This document shows positions 47,959 to 57,004 of a DNA stretch of 64,000 bases, one piece after another. Source of the stretch: Sphingomonas oleivorans (GTDB lineage: Bacteria > Pseudomonadota > Alphaproteobacteria > Sphingomonadales > Sphingomonadaceae). The stretch covers positions 186,001 through 250,000 of the forward strand of contig NZ_NWBU01000004.1 in the NCBI RefSeq assembly GCF_003050615.1. Direction: 5' to 3'. Under the pieces are notes generated by a model. It searched no databases and was not told the DNA's origin. It was given only the letters and a program-made list of their open reading frames with translations. Each line of letters begins with the position of its first letter. Within the stretch, counting starts at the first letter, position 1. A program made the translations under genes and the position numbers.

Positions 47959-48495
47959 CTATTTGCGGCAGTCCTCGATCGTCCGCGCCGGCTCCGCCCA
48001 GGCCGGAAGCACGAGCAACGGCAGGCCATCGCCCGCCACCGTGAAGCGCCCCCGGCTGAAGGCGATCTTGTCGAGGAAAGGATCGTTCGCGCGCGCGACC
48101 GCGCCGATATAGGGCACGGGCCCCGGCACCGGCTGCGCCTGCCAGCGCGTCGCGCCATAGGAGGTGGTGATCGTCATCGCCCCGCCCCGCGTGCCCGGGC
48201 GGGACAGGGTTAACGTGCGCGTCGCCCCGTCACAGCGCAGGATGAAATCGGCCTGCGCGGCGGACCGGCCGAACAGGGCCGACGATCCCCGCGCATCCGC
48301 GACATAGGCCCATTTGCCCGGGGTCAGCGGGATGTCGCTCCACGCCACTGCGGGTTGCGGCATGGGCGCGGCGGGCGGAGCCGGCGTCGCGGATGGCGGA
48401 GCAGGCGGCGGTGGCGCGGGCGGCGTCGCGCAGGCGGCGAGCAAAACCAGCGCCGCCATCGGCAGACATTTGAATCGCTTGGCGATATCTCTCAT
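47959..48495 (-). CDS. Putative lipoprotein
   Basis: A 178-residue protein from ATG 48495. The signal ends in a lipobox, VLLAACAT, with the acylated Cys. A Pro/Ala-rich linker (about residues 25-50) precedes a beta-rich domain: WSDIPLTPGKWAYVADARGSSALFG, FILRCDGATRTLTLSRPG and MTITTSYGATRWQAQPV. It probably sits at the outer membrane or on the inner membrane facing the periplasm. The family is not recognised. The 2OG oxygenase gene upstream ends 67 bp away on the same strand. Confidence 0.72.
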   Translation of the reverse strand: MRDIAKRFKCLPMAALVLLAACATPPAPPPPAPPSATPAPPAAPMPQPAVAWSDIPLTPGKWAYVADARGSSALFGRSAAQADFILRCDGATRTLTLSRPGTRGGAMTITTSYGATRWQAQPVPGPVPYIGAVARANDPFLDKIAFSRGRFTVAGDGLPLLVLPAWAEPARTIEDCRK

Positions 48496-48562
48496 GACAG
48501 CCTTGATGAGCGAAGCGGCGCGCCGGGGAAAGCCCCGATCGTCGTGTCGCGGCAACGGCCCG

Positions 48563-49258
48563 TCAGAGCGCATCGTGGAAGATGATGCCGAGCGTGAAGC
48601 GCGATCCCGAGCGCAGCCGGCTCACCCCATGGCGCATCTGCACCCGGCTCCAGCCGCGCGGGCCCCGCACCGGCCGTTCGCGTACCGGGAAGAGCACCGC
48701 ATCGCCCTGCCCCAGGGCCACCACCTCGGGGCGCGACTGCTGGCGCGGCCGCTGCTCGCTCAGCACGAACTCGCCGCCCTCGAAATCCTCGCCCGGCCGC
48801 GACAGCAGGATCGCAAGCTGAAGCGGAAAGACATGCTCGCCATAAAGATCCTGGTGCAGCGCGTTCCAGTCGCCCGGGCCATAGCGCAGCAAGAGCGGCG
48901 TCGGCCGCGCCTGGCCCGCGGCATGGCAGCGCGCGAGATAATCGCCATGCGCCTCCGGATAGCGCTCCTCCCGTCCCAGAAGCTCCGCCCAGCGATTGGC
49001 GATCGTAGCGAGTGGCGGATAGAGCGCGCTGCGCAGCGCCTGCACGGGAGCGGGCAGCTCATAGGCGAAATAGCGATAATCGCCACTGCCATAGCCATGC
49101 CGGGCCATCGAGACATGTTTGCGGAAGCGGCCCTCCTCCTCCCACAGCCCGATGATCGCGGCGCACTCCGCCGAGCCGAGCAGGCCGGGCAGCACAGCGG
49201 CGCCATAGGAGTCGAGATCGGATGCGGCTTGCGTCCAGTCGATCGGGGAAAGGCTCAT
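48563..49258 (-). CDS. 2-oxoglutarate/Fe(II)-dependent oxygenase (prolyl 4-hydroxylase-like)
   Basis: A 231-residue dioxygenase with a jelly-roll core. The iron ligands are His135 and Asp137 in WNALHQDLYGEHVFPLQ and His210 in RVQMRHGVSRL. The 2-oxoglutarate Arg is probably Arg220 in SGSRFTLGIIFHDA. The N-terminal YGAAVLPGLLGSAECAAI is the usual start of this fold. The substrate could be a protein side chain or a nucleobase; no neighbour decides it. Confidence 0.85.
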   Translation of the reverse strand: MSLSPIDWTQAASDLDSYGAAVLPGLLGSAECAAIIGLWEEEGRFRKHVSMARHGYGSGDYRYFAYELPAPVQALRSALYPPLATIANRWAELLGREERYPEAHGDYLARCHAAGQARPTPLLLRYGPGDWNALHQDLYGEHVFPLQLAILLSRPGEDFEGGEFVLSEQRPRQQSRPEVVALGQGDAVLFPVRERPVRGPRGWSRVQMRHGVSRLRSGSRFTLGIIFHDAL

Positions 49259-49319
49259 GTCCCTTCCCTAATCCCGTGCGCGCGCCCACGCATCCCCCGC
49301 CTTGCTCTCAAATCCGCGC

Positions 49320-51515
49320 TCAGCGCCCCCGCTTCGCCGCCCGTGCCGCCTTGGCCTTGCCGAAGCGGGTGGTGCGCGTGCCCGGTTTGCCGCTGGTGGC
49401 GTTCCCGCGCACGGGCGCCTTATGCTCCTCCACGGGCAGGCCAAGCTCCTCCTGCTCCAGCCGGCGTATCTCGTCGCGCAGCCGGCCCGCTTCCTCGAAT
49501 TCGAGATCGGCGGCGGCCTTGCGCATCTTCTGCTCCAGCTCCTCGATATAGGCGCGCAGATTATGGCCGACCATGTGCGGCCGTTCCTCAATGCCCGTCT
49601 CGACCGTCACCTGATCCTTCGACGCGAGATGCGCGACGATATCGGAGATGTTGCGCCTGACCGATTCGGGCGTGATGCCATGTTCGGCATTATAGGCCTG
49701 CTGCTTCTCGCGCCGGCGCTGCGTCTCCGCCATCGCCCGCTCCATCGATCCGGTGATGCGATCGGCATAGAGGATCACCCGCCCCTCCGCATTGCGCGCC
49801 GCGCGGCCGATCGTCTGGATCAGCGAGGTCTCGGAACGCAGGAATCCCTCCTTGTCCGCATCGAGGATCGCGACCAGCCCGCATTCGGGAATGTCGAGCC
49901 CTTCGCGCAGCAGGTTGATGCCGACGAGCACGTCATAGACGCCGAGCCTGAGATCACGGATCAGTTCGATCCGCTCCAGCGTCTCCACGTCCGAATGCAT
50001 GTAGCGGACCTTGAGCCCCGCCTCATGGAGATATTCGGTCAGATCCTCCGCCATCCGTTTGGTGAGCGTCGTCACCAGCGTGCGATAGCCCTTGCGCGCC
50101 GTCTCCTTCGCCTCATGGATGAGATCGTCCACCTGGCTCTCGATCGGCCGCACATCGACGGGCGGGTCGATCAGCCCGGTCGGCCGGATCACCTGCTCGG
50201 CGAAGACGCCGCCCGCCCGCTCCATCTCCCACGACCCCGGCGTGGCGGAGACGTAGAAGGTCGGCGGGCGCATCGCATCCCATTCGTTGAAGCGCAGCGG
50301 GCGATTGTCGATGCAGCTCGGCAGGCGGAAGCCATATTCGGCGAGCGTGATCTTGCGCCGATGGTCGCCGCGCGCCATGCCGCCGATCTGCGGCACCGTC
50401 TGGTGGCTCTCATCGACGAACAGCAGCGCATTTTCGGGCAGATATTCGAACAAGGTGGGCGGCGGCTCGCCCGGCAGGCGCCCGGTCAGGAAACGGCTGT
50501 AATTCTCGATGCCCGCGCAGCTTCCCGTCGCCGCGATCATCTCCAGGTCGAAATTGGTGCGCTGCTCGAGCCGCTGCGCCTCCAAGAGCTTGCCCTCCGC
50601 CACCAGCTCCTTCAGCCGCTCGGCCAGCTCATGGCGGATCGCCTCGCTCGCCTGCTTCAAGGTCGGCCCCGGCGTCACATAGTGCGAATTGGCATAGACG
50701 CGCACGCTGTTGAGCGATGCCGCCTTCTTGCCCGTCAGCGGATCGAATTCGACGATCTCCTCAATCTCATCGCCGAAAAAGCTGATCCGCCAGGCCGAAT
50801 CCTCATAGTGCGACGGGAACAGCTCCAGATTGTCGCCCCGCACGCGGAAATTGCCGCGCGCGAAGGCCTGGTCGTTGCGCTTATATTGGAGCGCCACCAG
50901 CTTCCGGATGATCTCGCGCTGATCGACCGTCTGGCCCTTCTTGAGATCGAAGATCATCGCCGAATAGGTTTCGACCGATCCGATTCCGTAAAGGCAGGAG
51001 ACGGACGCCACGATCAGCACATCGTCGCGTTCCAACAGCGCGCGCGTCGCCGAATGGCGCATCCGGTCGATCGCCTCGTTTATCGAGCTTTCCTTCTCGA
51101 TATAGGTGTCGGTGCGCGGCACATAGGCTTCGGGCTGATAATAATCATAGTAGCTGACGAAGAACTCCACCGCATTTTCGGGGAAGAAGCTCTTGAATTC
51201 GCCATAAAGCTGCGCGGCGAGGATCTTGTTCGGCGCCAGCACGAGCGCGGGCCGCTGCAGTTCCTCGATCACCTTGGCCATGGTGAAGGTCTTGCCCGAT
51301 CCGGTAACGCCGAGCAGCACCTGATCCCGCTCTCCGCCGCGCGCTTGGCCTACCAGCTCGGCAATGGCGGTCGGCTGGTCGCCCGAGGGCTGATAATCGG
51401 ACACGAGCTTGAACGGCTTTCCGCCTTCCGATTTCTCGGGGCGTTCAGGCCGGTGGGGAATGAAGCTCTGCCCGGTCTCGGGCTCGTCGAGGGTCGTGCG
51501 GATCTGGATTGCCAT
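49320..51515 (-). CDS. uvrB: Excinuclease ABC subunit B
   Basis: A 731-residue DNA repair helicase that holds damaged DNA for UvrC incision. Walker A is [14 protein letters not shown]. The beta-hairpin region [25 protein letters not shown] and helicase motifs [13 protein letters not shown], [14 protein letters not shown] and [15 protein letters not shown] are all seen. The UVR motif ([20 protein letters not shown]) is near the C-terminus, before a basic tail. ATG 51515 is chosen over a TTG 9 nt upstream. Confidence 0.97.
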   Translation of the reverse strand: MAIQIRTTLDEPETGQSFIPHRPERPEKSEGGKPFKLVSDYQPSGDQPTAIAELVGQARGGERDQVLLGVTGSGKTFTMAKVIEELQRPALVLAPNKILAAQLYGEFKSFFPENAVEFFVSYYDYYQPEAYVPRTDTYIEKESSINEAIDRMRHSATRALLERDDVLIVASVSCLYGIGSVETYSAMIFDLKKGQTVDQREIIRKLVALQYKRNDQAFARGNFRVRGDNLELFPSHYEDSAWRISFFGDEIEEIVEFDPLTGKKAASLNSVRVYANSHYVTPGPTLKQASEAIRHELAERLKELVAEGKLLEAQRLEQRTNFDLEMIAATGSCAGIENYSRFLTGRLPGEPPPTLFEYLPENALLFVDESHQTVPQIGGMARGDHRRKITLAEYGFRLPSCIDNRPLRFNEWDAMRPPTFYVSATPGSWEMERAGGVFAEQVIRPTGLIDPPVDVRPIESQVDDLIHEAKETARKGYRTLVTTLTKRMAEDLTEYLHEAGLKVRYMHSDVETLERIELIRDLRLGVYDVLVGINLLREGLDIPECGLVAILDADKEGFLRSETSLIQTIGRAARNAEGRVILYADRITGSMERAMAETQRRREKQQAYNAEHGITPESVRRNISDIVAHLASKDQVTVETGIEERPHMVGHNLRAYIEELEQKMRKAAADLEFEEAGRLRDEIRRLEQEELGLPVEEHKAPVRGNATSGKPGTRTTRFGKAKAARAAKRGR

Positions 51516-51532
51516 GGCCGCCAATATGGGGC

Positions 51533-51967
51533 TTGGGCGCGCTTTGTTCCAGCGCTACAAGCGGCCACGCAGCAGGGAGGCTCCAGCGCCATGATCGGGT
51601 CGGCACCAATGATTTCGAAAAGGCGAAGGGCTTTTACGACAGCCTCTTCGAAACGATCGGCGCCAGCCGGATCCTCGAGTTCGACCGGATCTGCGCCTGG
51701 AGCCGGCAATGGGGCCAGCCATTGTTCGGCGTCGCCCTTCCCTATGACGGGGTGGAGGCCAGCGTCGGCAATGGCACGATGATCTCGCTCCTCGTCGATG
51801 ATCGTGCCAAGGTCGATGCGCTCCATGGCAAGGCGGTGGCGCTTGGCGGCCGCTGCGAGGGCCGCCCCGGCCTGCGCGGGGAGGAAGGACCCCAGGCCTT
51901 CTACGCCGCCTATTTCCGCGACCTGGACGGCAACAAACTCTGCGCCTTTCGCATGGGCGCCGCCTGA
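51533..51967 (+). CDS. VOC-family protein with an unclear 5' end
   Basis: The conserved part is a glyoxalase-fold domain: [55 protein letters not shown] and [16 protein letters not shown]. In this frame there is no ATG or GTG ahead of the domain, only TTG at 51533 (or 51509, inside uvrB). A good GGGAGG with an ATG at 51591 lies just before the domain but in another frame. A lost base in the start region, making this a 5' frameshift, is therefore plausible. The substrate is unknown. Confidence 0.55.
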   Translation: MGALCSSATSGHAAGRLQRHDRVGTNDFEKAKGFYDSLFETIGASRILEFDRICAWSRQWGQPLFGVALPYDGVEASVGNGTMISLLVDDRAKVDALHGKAVALGGRCEGRPGLRGEEGPQAFYAAYFRDLDGNKLCAFRMGAA

Positions 51968-51991
51968 AACACCAATCCGAAGCGAGCCTCG

Positions 51992-52819
51992 ATGACCAGC
52001 CAGTTTGATCTTTCCGCCTATCTCGCGCGCATTGCGCTCCCCATCGCGCCGGTGGCCGACGCATCGGGGCTCATCGCGTTGCAGCGCGCGCATCGCCTCG
52101 CCATCCCGTTCGAGAATCTCGATATCTGGCTCGGCCGCGGCATCTCGCTCGATCCCGATGCCGTCTTCGCCAAGCTGGTGACGGGCAAGCGCGGCGGCTA
52201 TTGCTTCGAGCAGAACCAGCTCTTCCTGCGCGCGCTCCACGCGATCGGCTTCGAGGCGCGACCGCTGCTCGCACGCGTCTGGCTGGGCGCCGCCGAAGTG
52301 CCGCCGCGCACCCACACCTTCAATCTCGTCACGATCGACGGGCAGGACTGGATCGCCGATGCCGGCTTCGGCGGCAGCTATACGCCGCCCATGCCGCTGG
52401 CCGATGGCGAGATGGTGGAAACGCCCGACGGCGCGCGCCATCGCCTCTCGCGCGATCCGGATCATGGCTGGATGCTGATGCGCGAGGGCGATACGGGGCC
52501 GATGGACGGGCGCGGCGGCGGCCCGGGCTTCCAGCCGCAATATAGCTTCACGCTCGATCCGGCCTATCCCACCGATCTCGCGCTCGCCAATCATTGGACG
52601 GCGACCGCGCCCGCGAGCCGCTTCACCCAGCTCCGCATCGTCAGCATCGTCCTGCCGCAGGGCTTCGCCTCGCTCACCGATCGGGCCTATAGCCGACGCA
52701 GCGGCGGGTCGCCGACCGAGGGCGAGATCGGTTCGCCTCTGGTCTATCGGATGCGGCTCAGCCTGATGTTCGGGCTCGATTTCGAGGCAGAGGAAGTAGA
52801 GGCGCTGGGTCTCTTCTGA
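51992..52819 (+). CDS. Arylamine N-acetyltransferase
   Basis: A 275-residue NAT enzyme that moves acetyl from acetyl-CoA to arylamines or hydrazines. The catalytic triad is Cys71 in KRGGYCFEQNQLF, His108 in PRTHTFNLVTI and Asp123 in WIADAGFGG. LAIPFENLDIWLGRGISLD near residue 40 is the family N-domain signature. It starts 24 bp after the VOC gene, so they may share a transcript. Confidence 0.93.
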   Translation: MTSQFDLSAYLARIALPIAPVADASGLIALQRAHRLAIPFENLDIWLGRGISLDPDAVFAKLVTGKRGGYCFEQNQLFLRALHAIGFEARPLLARVWLGAAEVPPRTHTFNLVTIDGQDWIADAGFGGSYTPPMPLADGEMVETPDGARHRLSRDPDHGWMLMREGDTGPMDGRGGGPGFQPQYSFTLDPAYPTDLALANHWTATAPASRFTQLRIVSIVLPQGFASLTDRAYSRRSGGSPTEGEIGSPLVYRMRLSLMFGLDFEAEEVEALGLF

Positions 52820-52829
52820 TCGCGGTCGA

Positions 52830-53099
52830 TCAATATCGGCTGCGCGCGACTATATCATAGTCGCTCCGGCTCAGGCGCAGCCGATAGCTGGTGCCGTCGC
52901 GGTCGCGCGCATCGGTCACCTTCCAGTCACCGCCGTCCCGCTCGATCCTGTCCCAGCCGATATAGCCGTCGGCGATCAGCGCATGGGCGATGGCGCCGGT
53001 TTCCTTCTTGCTCGGGCCGCGATCCGCAAGTGCCGGCACCGCAACGAGCGACACCAAGCCGAGCAGCATGATGGATCGCTTCATCGACCGTTTCTTCAT
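52830..53099 (-). CDS. Small exported PepSY-like protein
   Basis: An 89-residue protein with a signal peptide (KRSIMLLGLVSLVAVPALA). The mature part reads KKETGAIAHALIADGYIGWDRIERDGGDWKVTDARDRDGTSYRLRLS, like a short PepSY/YpeB-type beta fold that often inhibits or binds peptidases. GTG/ATG starts: 53099 has GGGGG 2 nt upstream; ATG 53084 is an alternative. It is convergent with the NAT gene, 10 bp apart. Confidence 0.65.
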   Translation of the reverse strand: MKKRSMKRSIMLLGLVSLVAVPALADRGPSKKETGAIAHALIADGYIGWDRIERDGGDWKVTDARDRDGTSYRLRLSRSDYDIVARSRY

Positions 53100-53335
53100 G
53101 TCCCCCCAATCCCCTCGATCCCGGGCAACATCATCATTTAGAGCCGCCCATAACGGTCAAAATCAAGTGAATTTCAGCAATTTTGGCCGCCGGATCGCAA
53201 CCATTCGTCGCCATTCCTTGTCATTTCGTTTCAGATCCGAAATTTTTCTTTTCCCCGGCCGGGTTTGGCGGTTGGGCAGCTCCCTTCCTGCCTCCGTCCA
53301 TTGTACCGCGCCCATCCTTCGCCCATGCTCGGCCG

Positions 53336-54526
53336 ATGCGGCCCCCTCTCCTGCTCCGAATCACCTTCGCGGCATTAGCCATATATTTTTGCGGACCGGT
53401 TAAGGCCGAGCCGAGCGCCGCCGCCTCGGTACGCCTCCCCTTCACACGCTCGGCGCTCGGCCTGGCGCAGACCCAGGGCATGGCGGATCCGGCGAGCGGC
53501 CGGCGCGTGACGGCGGACGATCCGGTGCGCGTCGCCTCCGTCTCGAAGCTCGCGGTCGCGATCGCCGTGCTGCGGCTGGTCGAGCAGGGCCGGCTCGATC
53601 TGGATGCGGATGTGGCGCGCTGGCTCGGCTATCCCATACGCAATCCCGCCTTCCCCGACCGGCCGGTCACGCTGCGCCTGTTGCTGTCGCACCGCTCCGG
53701 CCTGCGCGACGGGATCGACTATGCGCTGCCGCTCGACGCCACGCTCAAGGAGGCGCTGGCGCAGCCCGCCGCCTGGGACGATGCGCATCCGCCGGGACAC
53801 TGGTTCCGCTATGCCAATCTCAACTTCCCTGTCATCGCCTCGGTGATGGAGGCGGCGACGGGCGAGCGCTTCGATCGGCTGATGGCGCGCCTCCTCTTCG
53901 CGCCGCTCGGGCTCGATGCCTGCTTCAACTGGACGACATGCTCCGATCGCGCGATCAATCATGCGGTCGTGCTCCACGATGCGACAGGGCGGCCCGTGCG
54001 CGACGATCTGGGTGGGCATCGTCCCACCTGCCCGGTGGTGCCAGGGGCGGATGGCGGCTGCGATCTGGCGGCATGGCGGCCGGGCCAGAATGGCGCCACC
54101 TTCTCGCCGCAGGGCGGCATGCGCATCTCGACACGCGGCCTCGCCCGGATCGGGCAGGTGCTGCTCAACAATGGCCGGATCGGCCGCACGCGCCTGCTCT
54201 CCCCCGCCTCGGTCGATCTGCTGCTGGCGCCGCTCTGGCGTTTCGACGGGGCGAATGGCGACACGGAAGGCGGCTTCTATTGCAGCTACGGCCTCGCCAG
54301 CCAGACGCTCGCCACATCCCAGGCCGGCTGCCGCGACGATCCGTTCGGCGACGGTCTCGCCCGCACCGGCCATGCCGGCGAGGCCTATGGCCTGCGCTCG
54401 GGGCTATGGATCGACCGGGCGAAGGGGCAGGGGCTCGCTTATTTTATCACCCGCGTGGCGGACGATGCTCCCAAGGGCAGCTCCGCCTATACGGCGGCGG
54501 AGGAGGCGCTGGCACAGGGGCGCTGA
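53336..54526 (+). CDS. Serine beta-lactamase-like hydrolase (class C / penicillin-binding fold)
   Basis: A 396-residue exported hydrolase. The signal peptide covers about the first 24 residues. The SxxK motif is VASVSKLAVA with Ser68 and Lys71; the YxN-type motif is in GHWFRYANLNFPV. TLRLLLSHRSGLRDGIDYALP is the usual second block of this family, and RTGHAGEAYGLRSGLWID holds the KTG-like third motif. Such proteins include esterases, D-aminopeptidases and AmpC relatives; resistance cannot be claimed. ATG 53336 is favoured over longer in-frame starts, which run through AT-richer DNA. Confidence 0.82.
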   Translation: MRPPLLLRITFAALAIYFCGPVKAEPSAAASVRLPFTRSALGLAQTQGMADPASGRRVTADDPVRVASVSKLAVAIAVLRLVEQGRLDLDADVARWLGYPIRNPAFPDRPVTLRLLLSHRSGLRDGIDYALPLDATLKEALAQPAAWDDAHPPGHWFRYANLNFPVIASVMEAATGERFDRLMARLLFAPLGLDACFNWTTCSDRAINHAVVLHDATGRPVRDDLGGHRPTCPVVPGADGGCDLAAWRPGQNGATFSPQGGMRISTRGLARIGQVLLNNGRIGRTRLLSPASVDLLLAPLWRFDGANGDTEGGFYCSYGLASQTLATSQAGCRDDPFGDGLARTGHAGEAYGLRSGLWIDRAKGQGLAYFITRVADDAPKGSSAYTAAEEALAQGR

Positions 54527-54600
54527 TCCCCGGAACTGGCGCTCGATCCATTTTCCATCCATGATCGGCATCGATAATCGTCGTTCAGGGAGTTCCGCTC

Positions 54601-55215
54601 ATGTCGCTTGCGCTTCGCCATCTCCTGCCCGCCCTGCTGCTCGCGGCACCGGCCGCCGCCCAGGCGCAGGGCCTGCCGCTCCTTCCCCATTTCTATGCCG
54701 GCGCCGAGCTCGGATCGGGCTCGCGCGGGGCAAGCAATTTCGGCGTCGCCGGCACGCGCACCGGCGGCGATGACACATCGTTCGATTATGGCGTCTTCGG
54801 CGGTGTCGAGCTGCCCTCCTTCCCGCTCGGCTATTTCGCGCTCGAAGCCGGTGTCGGCATGTCGGACGGCAAGACGGAAGCGACCGTCGTCAATGGCGGC
54901 GTCACGCAGCGCGTGACAGGCGATGCCGAATGGAACTGGAGCGGCACCGCGCGGCTCGGCCTCAATCCCATCCCCGGCCTCGCCGCCTATGGCATCGCCG
55001 GCTATGGCGGCGAGAAGGTGGACGTGACGGTCACGAACACCGCCACCGGCGCCAGCGTCTCGGACAATCGCCACCGCGACGGCCTGATCTACGGCGTCGG
55101 CGCGCGCTATACCTTCGGCCAATTCCTCGGCGCCCGCGTCGAATATCGCCAGCGCGAAACCAGCGGCCGCTACGACCCCGAACAGATATTGGGCGGCCTC
55201 TATCTCCGCTTCTGA
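54601..55215 (+). CDS. Small outer-membrane beta-barrel protein
   Basis: A 204-residue protein with a signal peptide (LALRHLLPALLLAAPAAAQAQ). The mature part alternates short amphipathic strands: FYAGAELGSGSRGASNFGV, YGVFGGVELPSFPLGYFALEAGVG, WSGTARLGLNPIPGLAAYGIAGYG, LIYGVGARYTFGQFLGARVEYR, ending GGLYLRF. A terminal Phe is typical of BAM-inserted barrels. It resembles the OmpA-like/surface-antigen 8-stranded fold. The ligand is unknown. Confidence 0.8.
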   Translation: MSLALRHLLPALLLAAPAAAQAQGLPLLPHFYAGAELGSGSRGASNFGVAGTRTGGDDTSFDYGVFGGVELPSFPLGYFALEAGVGMSDGKTEATVVNGGVTQRVTGDAEWNWSGTARLGLNPIPGLAAYGIAGYGGEKVDVTVTNTATGASVSDNRHRDGLIYGVGARYTFGQFLGARVEYRQRETSGRYDPEQILGGLYLRF

Positions 55216-55235
55216 TCGCGGATATTATCTAAACC

Positions 55236-55315
55236 ATCGCCCCTGCGTGGGATCTCATCAGAATGATATTTTGATGGGATCCCGGAGGCAGGGGCCCATT
55301 CTCTCTCCACCAGGA
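55236..55315 (+). repeat. Dispersed repeat, copy C with a nested hairpin
   Basis: GCCCCTGC (55239-55246) and GCAGGGGC (55288-55295) are the same arms as copy B, but the 4-nt loop is replaced by a second inverted repeat: GGGATCTCATCA (55249-55260) with TGATGGGATCCC (55272-55283), one mismatch, 11-nt loop. CCATTCTCTCTCC follows as in the other copies. The rest of the 434-bp gap (55216-55649) is this repeat, about 130 bp with no recognisable feature (55316-55510), and the leader described next. Confidence 0.75.
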
Positions 55316-55515
55316 TGATGCACCGCAACATTCGGTGGAGCGGCATGCGTGCCGACCTTCCAGCGTCGGTCAGCCGAGATACGCCGCCAGCCCCAACATT
55401 TTGGCAATCCGGCTTGGCGGCAATTGCAAATGCGGCACCTGCGAAAAAGCACTTGCATTAGCCGCGAATCACGGTCAGTCTCCCCCTACGGGCAAAGTAG
55501 CCCATCCCATCATAG

Positions 55516-55622
55516 CTGCCAGTCCAAAGACGGGCTGTAGCAGCGGATCTCGATCCGTCAGGATAAGAGATCAGGCAGAGCCGCCATCAACCGGGAAATC
55601 ATCCCGGTTGGGCGGCTTTTTT
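55516..55622 (+). promoter_or_regulatory. Antitermination-type leader of the nitrate-type transporter operon
   Basis: Three elements in order. A hairpin CTGC-CAGTCC [AAAGAC] GGGCTG-TA-GCAG (55516-55543) has a 6-nt loop with A first and G fourth, the pattern bound by ANTAR proteins such as NasR. A second stem pairs GATCTC (55546-55551) with GAGATC (55567-55572). A strong terminator follows: GCCGCC and CAACCGGGA (55580-55596) pair with TCCCGGTTG and GGCGGC (55602-55616), then TTTTTT. The start codon is 28 bp later. An ANTAR regulator gene is not in the window. Confidence 0.6.
55580..55622 (+). terminator. Intrinsic terminator inside the transporter leader
   Basis: A 15-bp stem (6 + 9 bp around a 2-nt bulge at 55586-55587), a 5-nt loop (AATCA) and six T residues. 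It lies 27 bp before the ATG of the binding protein, in the position of an attenuator. Confidence 0.88.
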
Positions 55623-55649
55623 CGTTTCCGCAACCGGGGGGTCAAAGAG

Positions 55650-56978
55650 ATGAATGAGAAGAATAAAGATGATCGCTGTGACACCGATCAGGGCTGTTCG
55701 TCGACGCTCGGGCGCCGGAACTTCCTTCAGCTCGGCGGTGCAGCCGCAACGACAGCCCTTCTCGGCGCGGTCAATAGCGCCTTTCCGGCCGGCGCCTTCG
55801 CCGCTGGCCCGGGTCCGGAAGTCAAGGGCGCCAAGCTCGGCTTCATCGCGCTCACCGACGCCTCGCCGCTCATCATCGCCAAGGAACTCGGTCTTTTCGC
55901 CAAATATGGCATGCCGGATGTCGAGGTGCTCAAGCAGGCGAGCTGGGCCGCGACCCGCGACAATCTGGTGCTCGGCGCAGCCGGCGGGGGCATTGATGGC
56001 GCGCATATCCTGACGCCCATGCCCTATTTTCTGACGCTGGGCACGATCGGCAAGGCGACGCCGATGAACATCCTCGCGCGCCTCAACGTCAACGGCCAGG
56101 GCATCTCGGTCGAGAAGGAATATATGACCGCCAAGGCGGACATTAATTCGGCGAAGATGATGGGGATCATCGCCAGGCGGAAGGCCGCCGGCAACAAGAT
56201 CACCATGGCGATGACCTTCCCGGGCGGCACGCATGATCTGTGGCTGCGCTACTGGCTGGCCGCCGGTGGCATCGATCCGGACAAGGATGTCGAGCTCATC
56301 ACCGTCCCGCCTCCCCAGATGGTCGCCAATATGAAGGCGAACACGATGGAGGCCTTCTGCGTCGGCGAGCCCTGGCACGATCAGCTCATTTCGCAGAAGC
56401 TGGGCTACACCGCGGTTTCGACTGGCCAGATGTGGATGAACCATCCTGAAAAAAGCTTCGCGATGCGCGCGGACTGGGTGGCGCAGAATCCAAGAGCGGC
56501 GATCGCTATCACCGCGGCAGTCATCGAGGCGCAGCGCTGGTGCGACAATCCAGCAAACACCGCCAGGCTCGCCGCGATCATCGGCGGACGCGACTGGCTG
56601 AAGGTCGCGCCGTCCGACATTCAGGATCGGCTTGCCGGCACCTTCAACATGGGTGACGGTCGCATATTCAATAATGCGCCGTTCAAGATGAAATTCTGGG
56701 CGGCCAACGCATCCTTTCCCTGGAAAAGCCACGATCTCTGGTTCCTCACCGAGGATCAGCGCTGGGGCAAGCTGCCGATGACGCTCAACAAGGGCGCGGT
56801 CATCGCCAAGGTCAATCGCTCGGATATCTGGCGCAAGGCGGCGACGCTGGCGAAGGTTCCGGCCGGCCAGATCCCCAAGGGCGAGAGCCGGGGCGTCGAG
56901 AAATTCTTCGACGGCAAGGTCTTCGATCCCGGCAATCCGGCCGCCTACCTCAAGAGCCTCGCGATCAAGCGGGTCTGA
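55650..56978 (+). CDS. ABC transporter substrate-binding protein, NrtA/CmpA (nitrate) type
   Basis: A 442-residue exported binding protein. The signal is of Tat type, LGRRNFLQLGGAAATTALLGA with the twin Arg near residue 22, consistent with a cofactor or pre-folded export. The mature domain begins VKGAKLGFIALTDASPLIIAKELGLFAKYG and continues with AGNKITMAMTFPGGTHDLWLRYWLAAGGI, matching nitrate/bicarbonate NrtA-CmpA proteins. ATG 55650 has AAAGAG just upstream. Permease and ATPase genes follow. The substrate is nitrate by family only. Confidence 0.87.
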   Translation: MNEKNKDDRCDTDQGCSSTLGRRNFLQLGGAAATTALLGAVNSAFPAGAFAAGPGPEVKGAKLGFIALTDASPLIIAKELGLFAKYGMPDVEVLKQASWAATRDNLVLGAAGGGIDGAHILTPMPYFLTLGTIGKATPMNILARLNVNGQGISVEKEYMTAKADINSAKMMGIIARRKAAGNKITMAMTFPGGTHDLWLRYWLAAGGIDPDKDVELITVPPPQMVANMKANTMEAFCVGEPWHDQLISQKLGYTAVSTGQMWMNHPEKSFAMRADWVAQNPRAAIAITAAVIEAQRWCDNPANTARLAAIIGGRDWLKVAPSDIQDRLAGTFNMGDGRIFNNAPFKMKFWAANASFPWKSHDLWFLTEDQRWGKLPMTLNKGAVIAKVNRSDIWRKAATLAKVPAGQIPKGESRGVEKFFDGKVFDPGNPAAYLKSLAIKRV

Positions 56979-57004
56979 TCGTCTCTCGCCGAAGGGAAAC
57001 GGAC

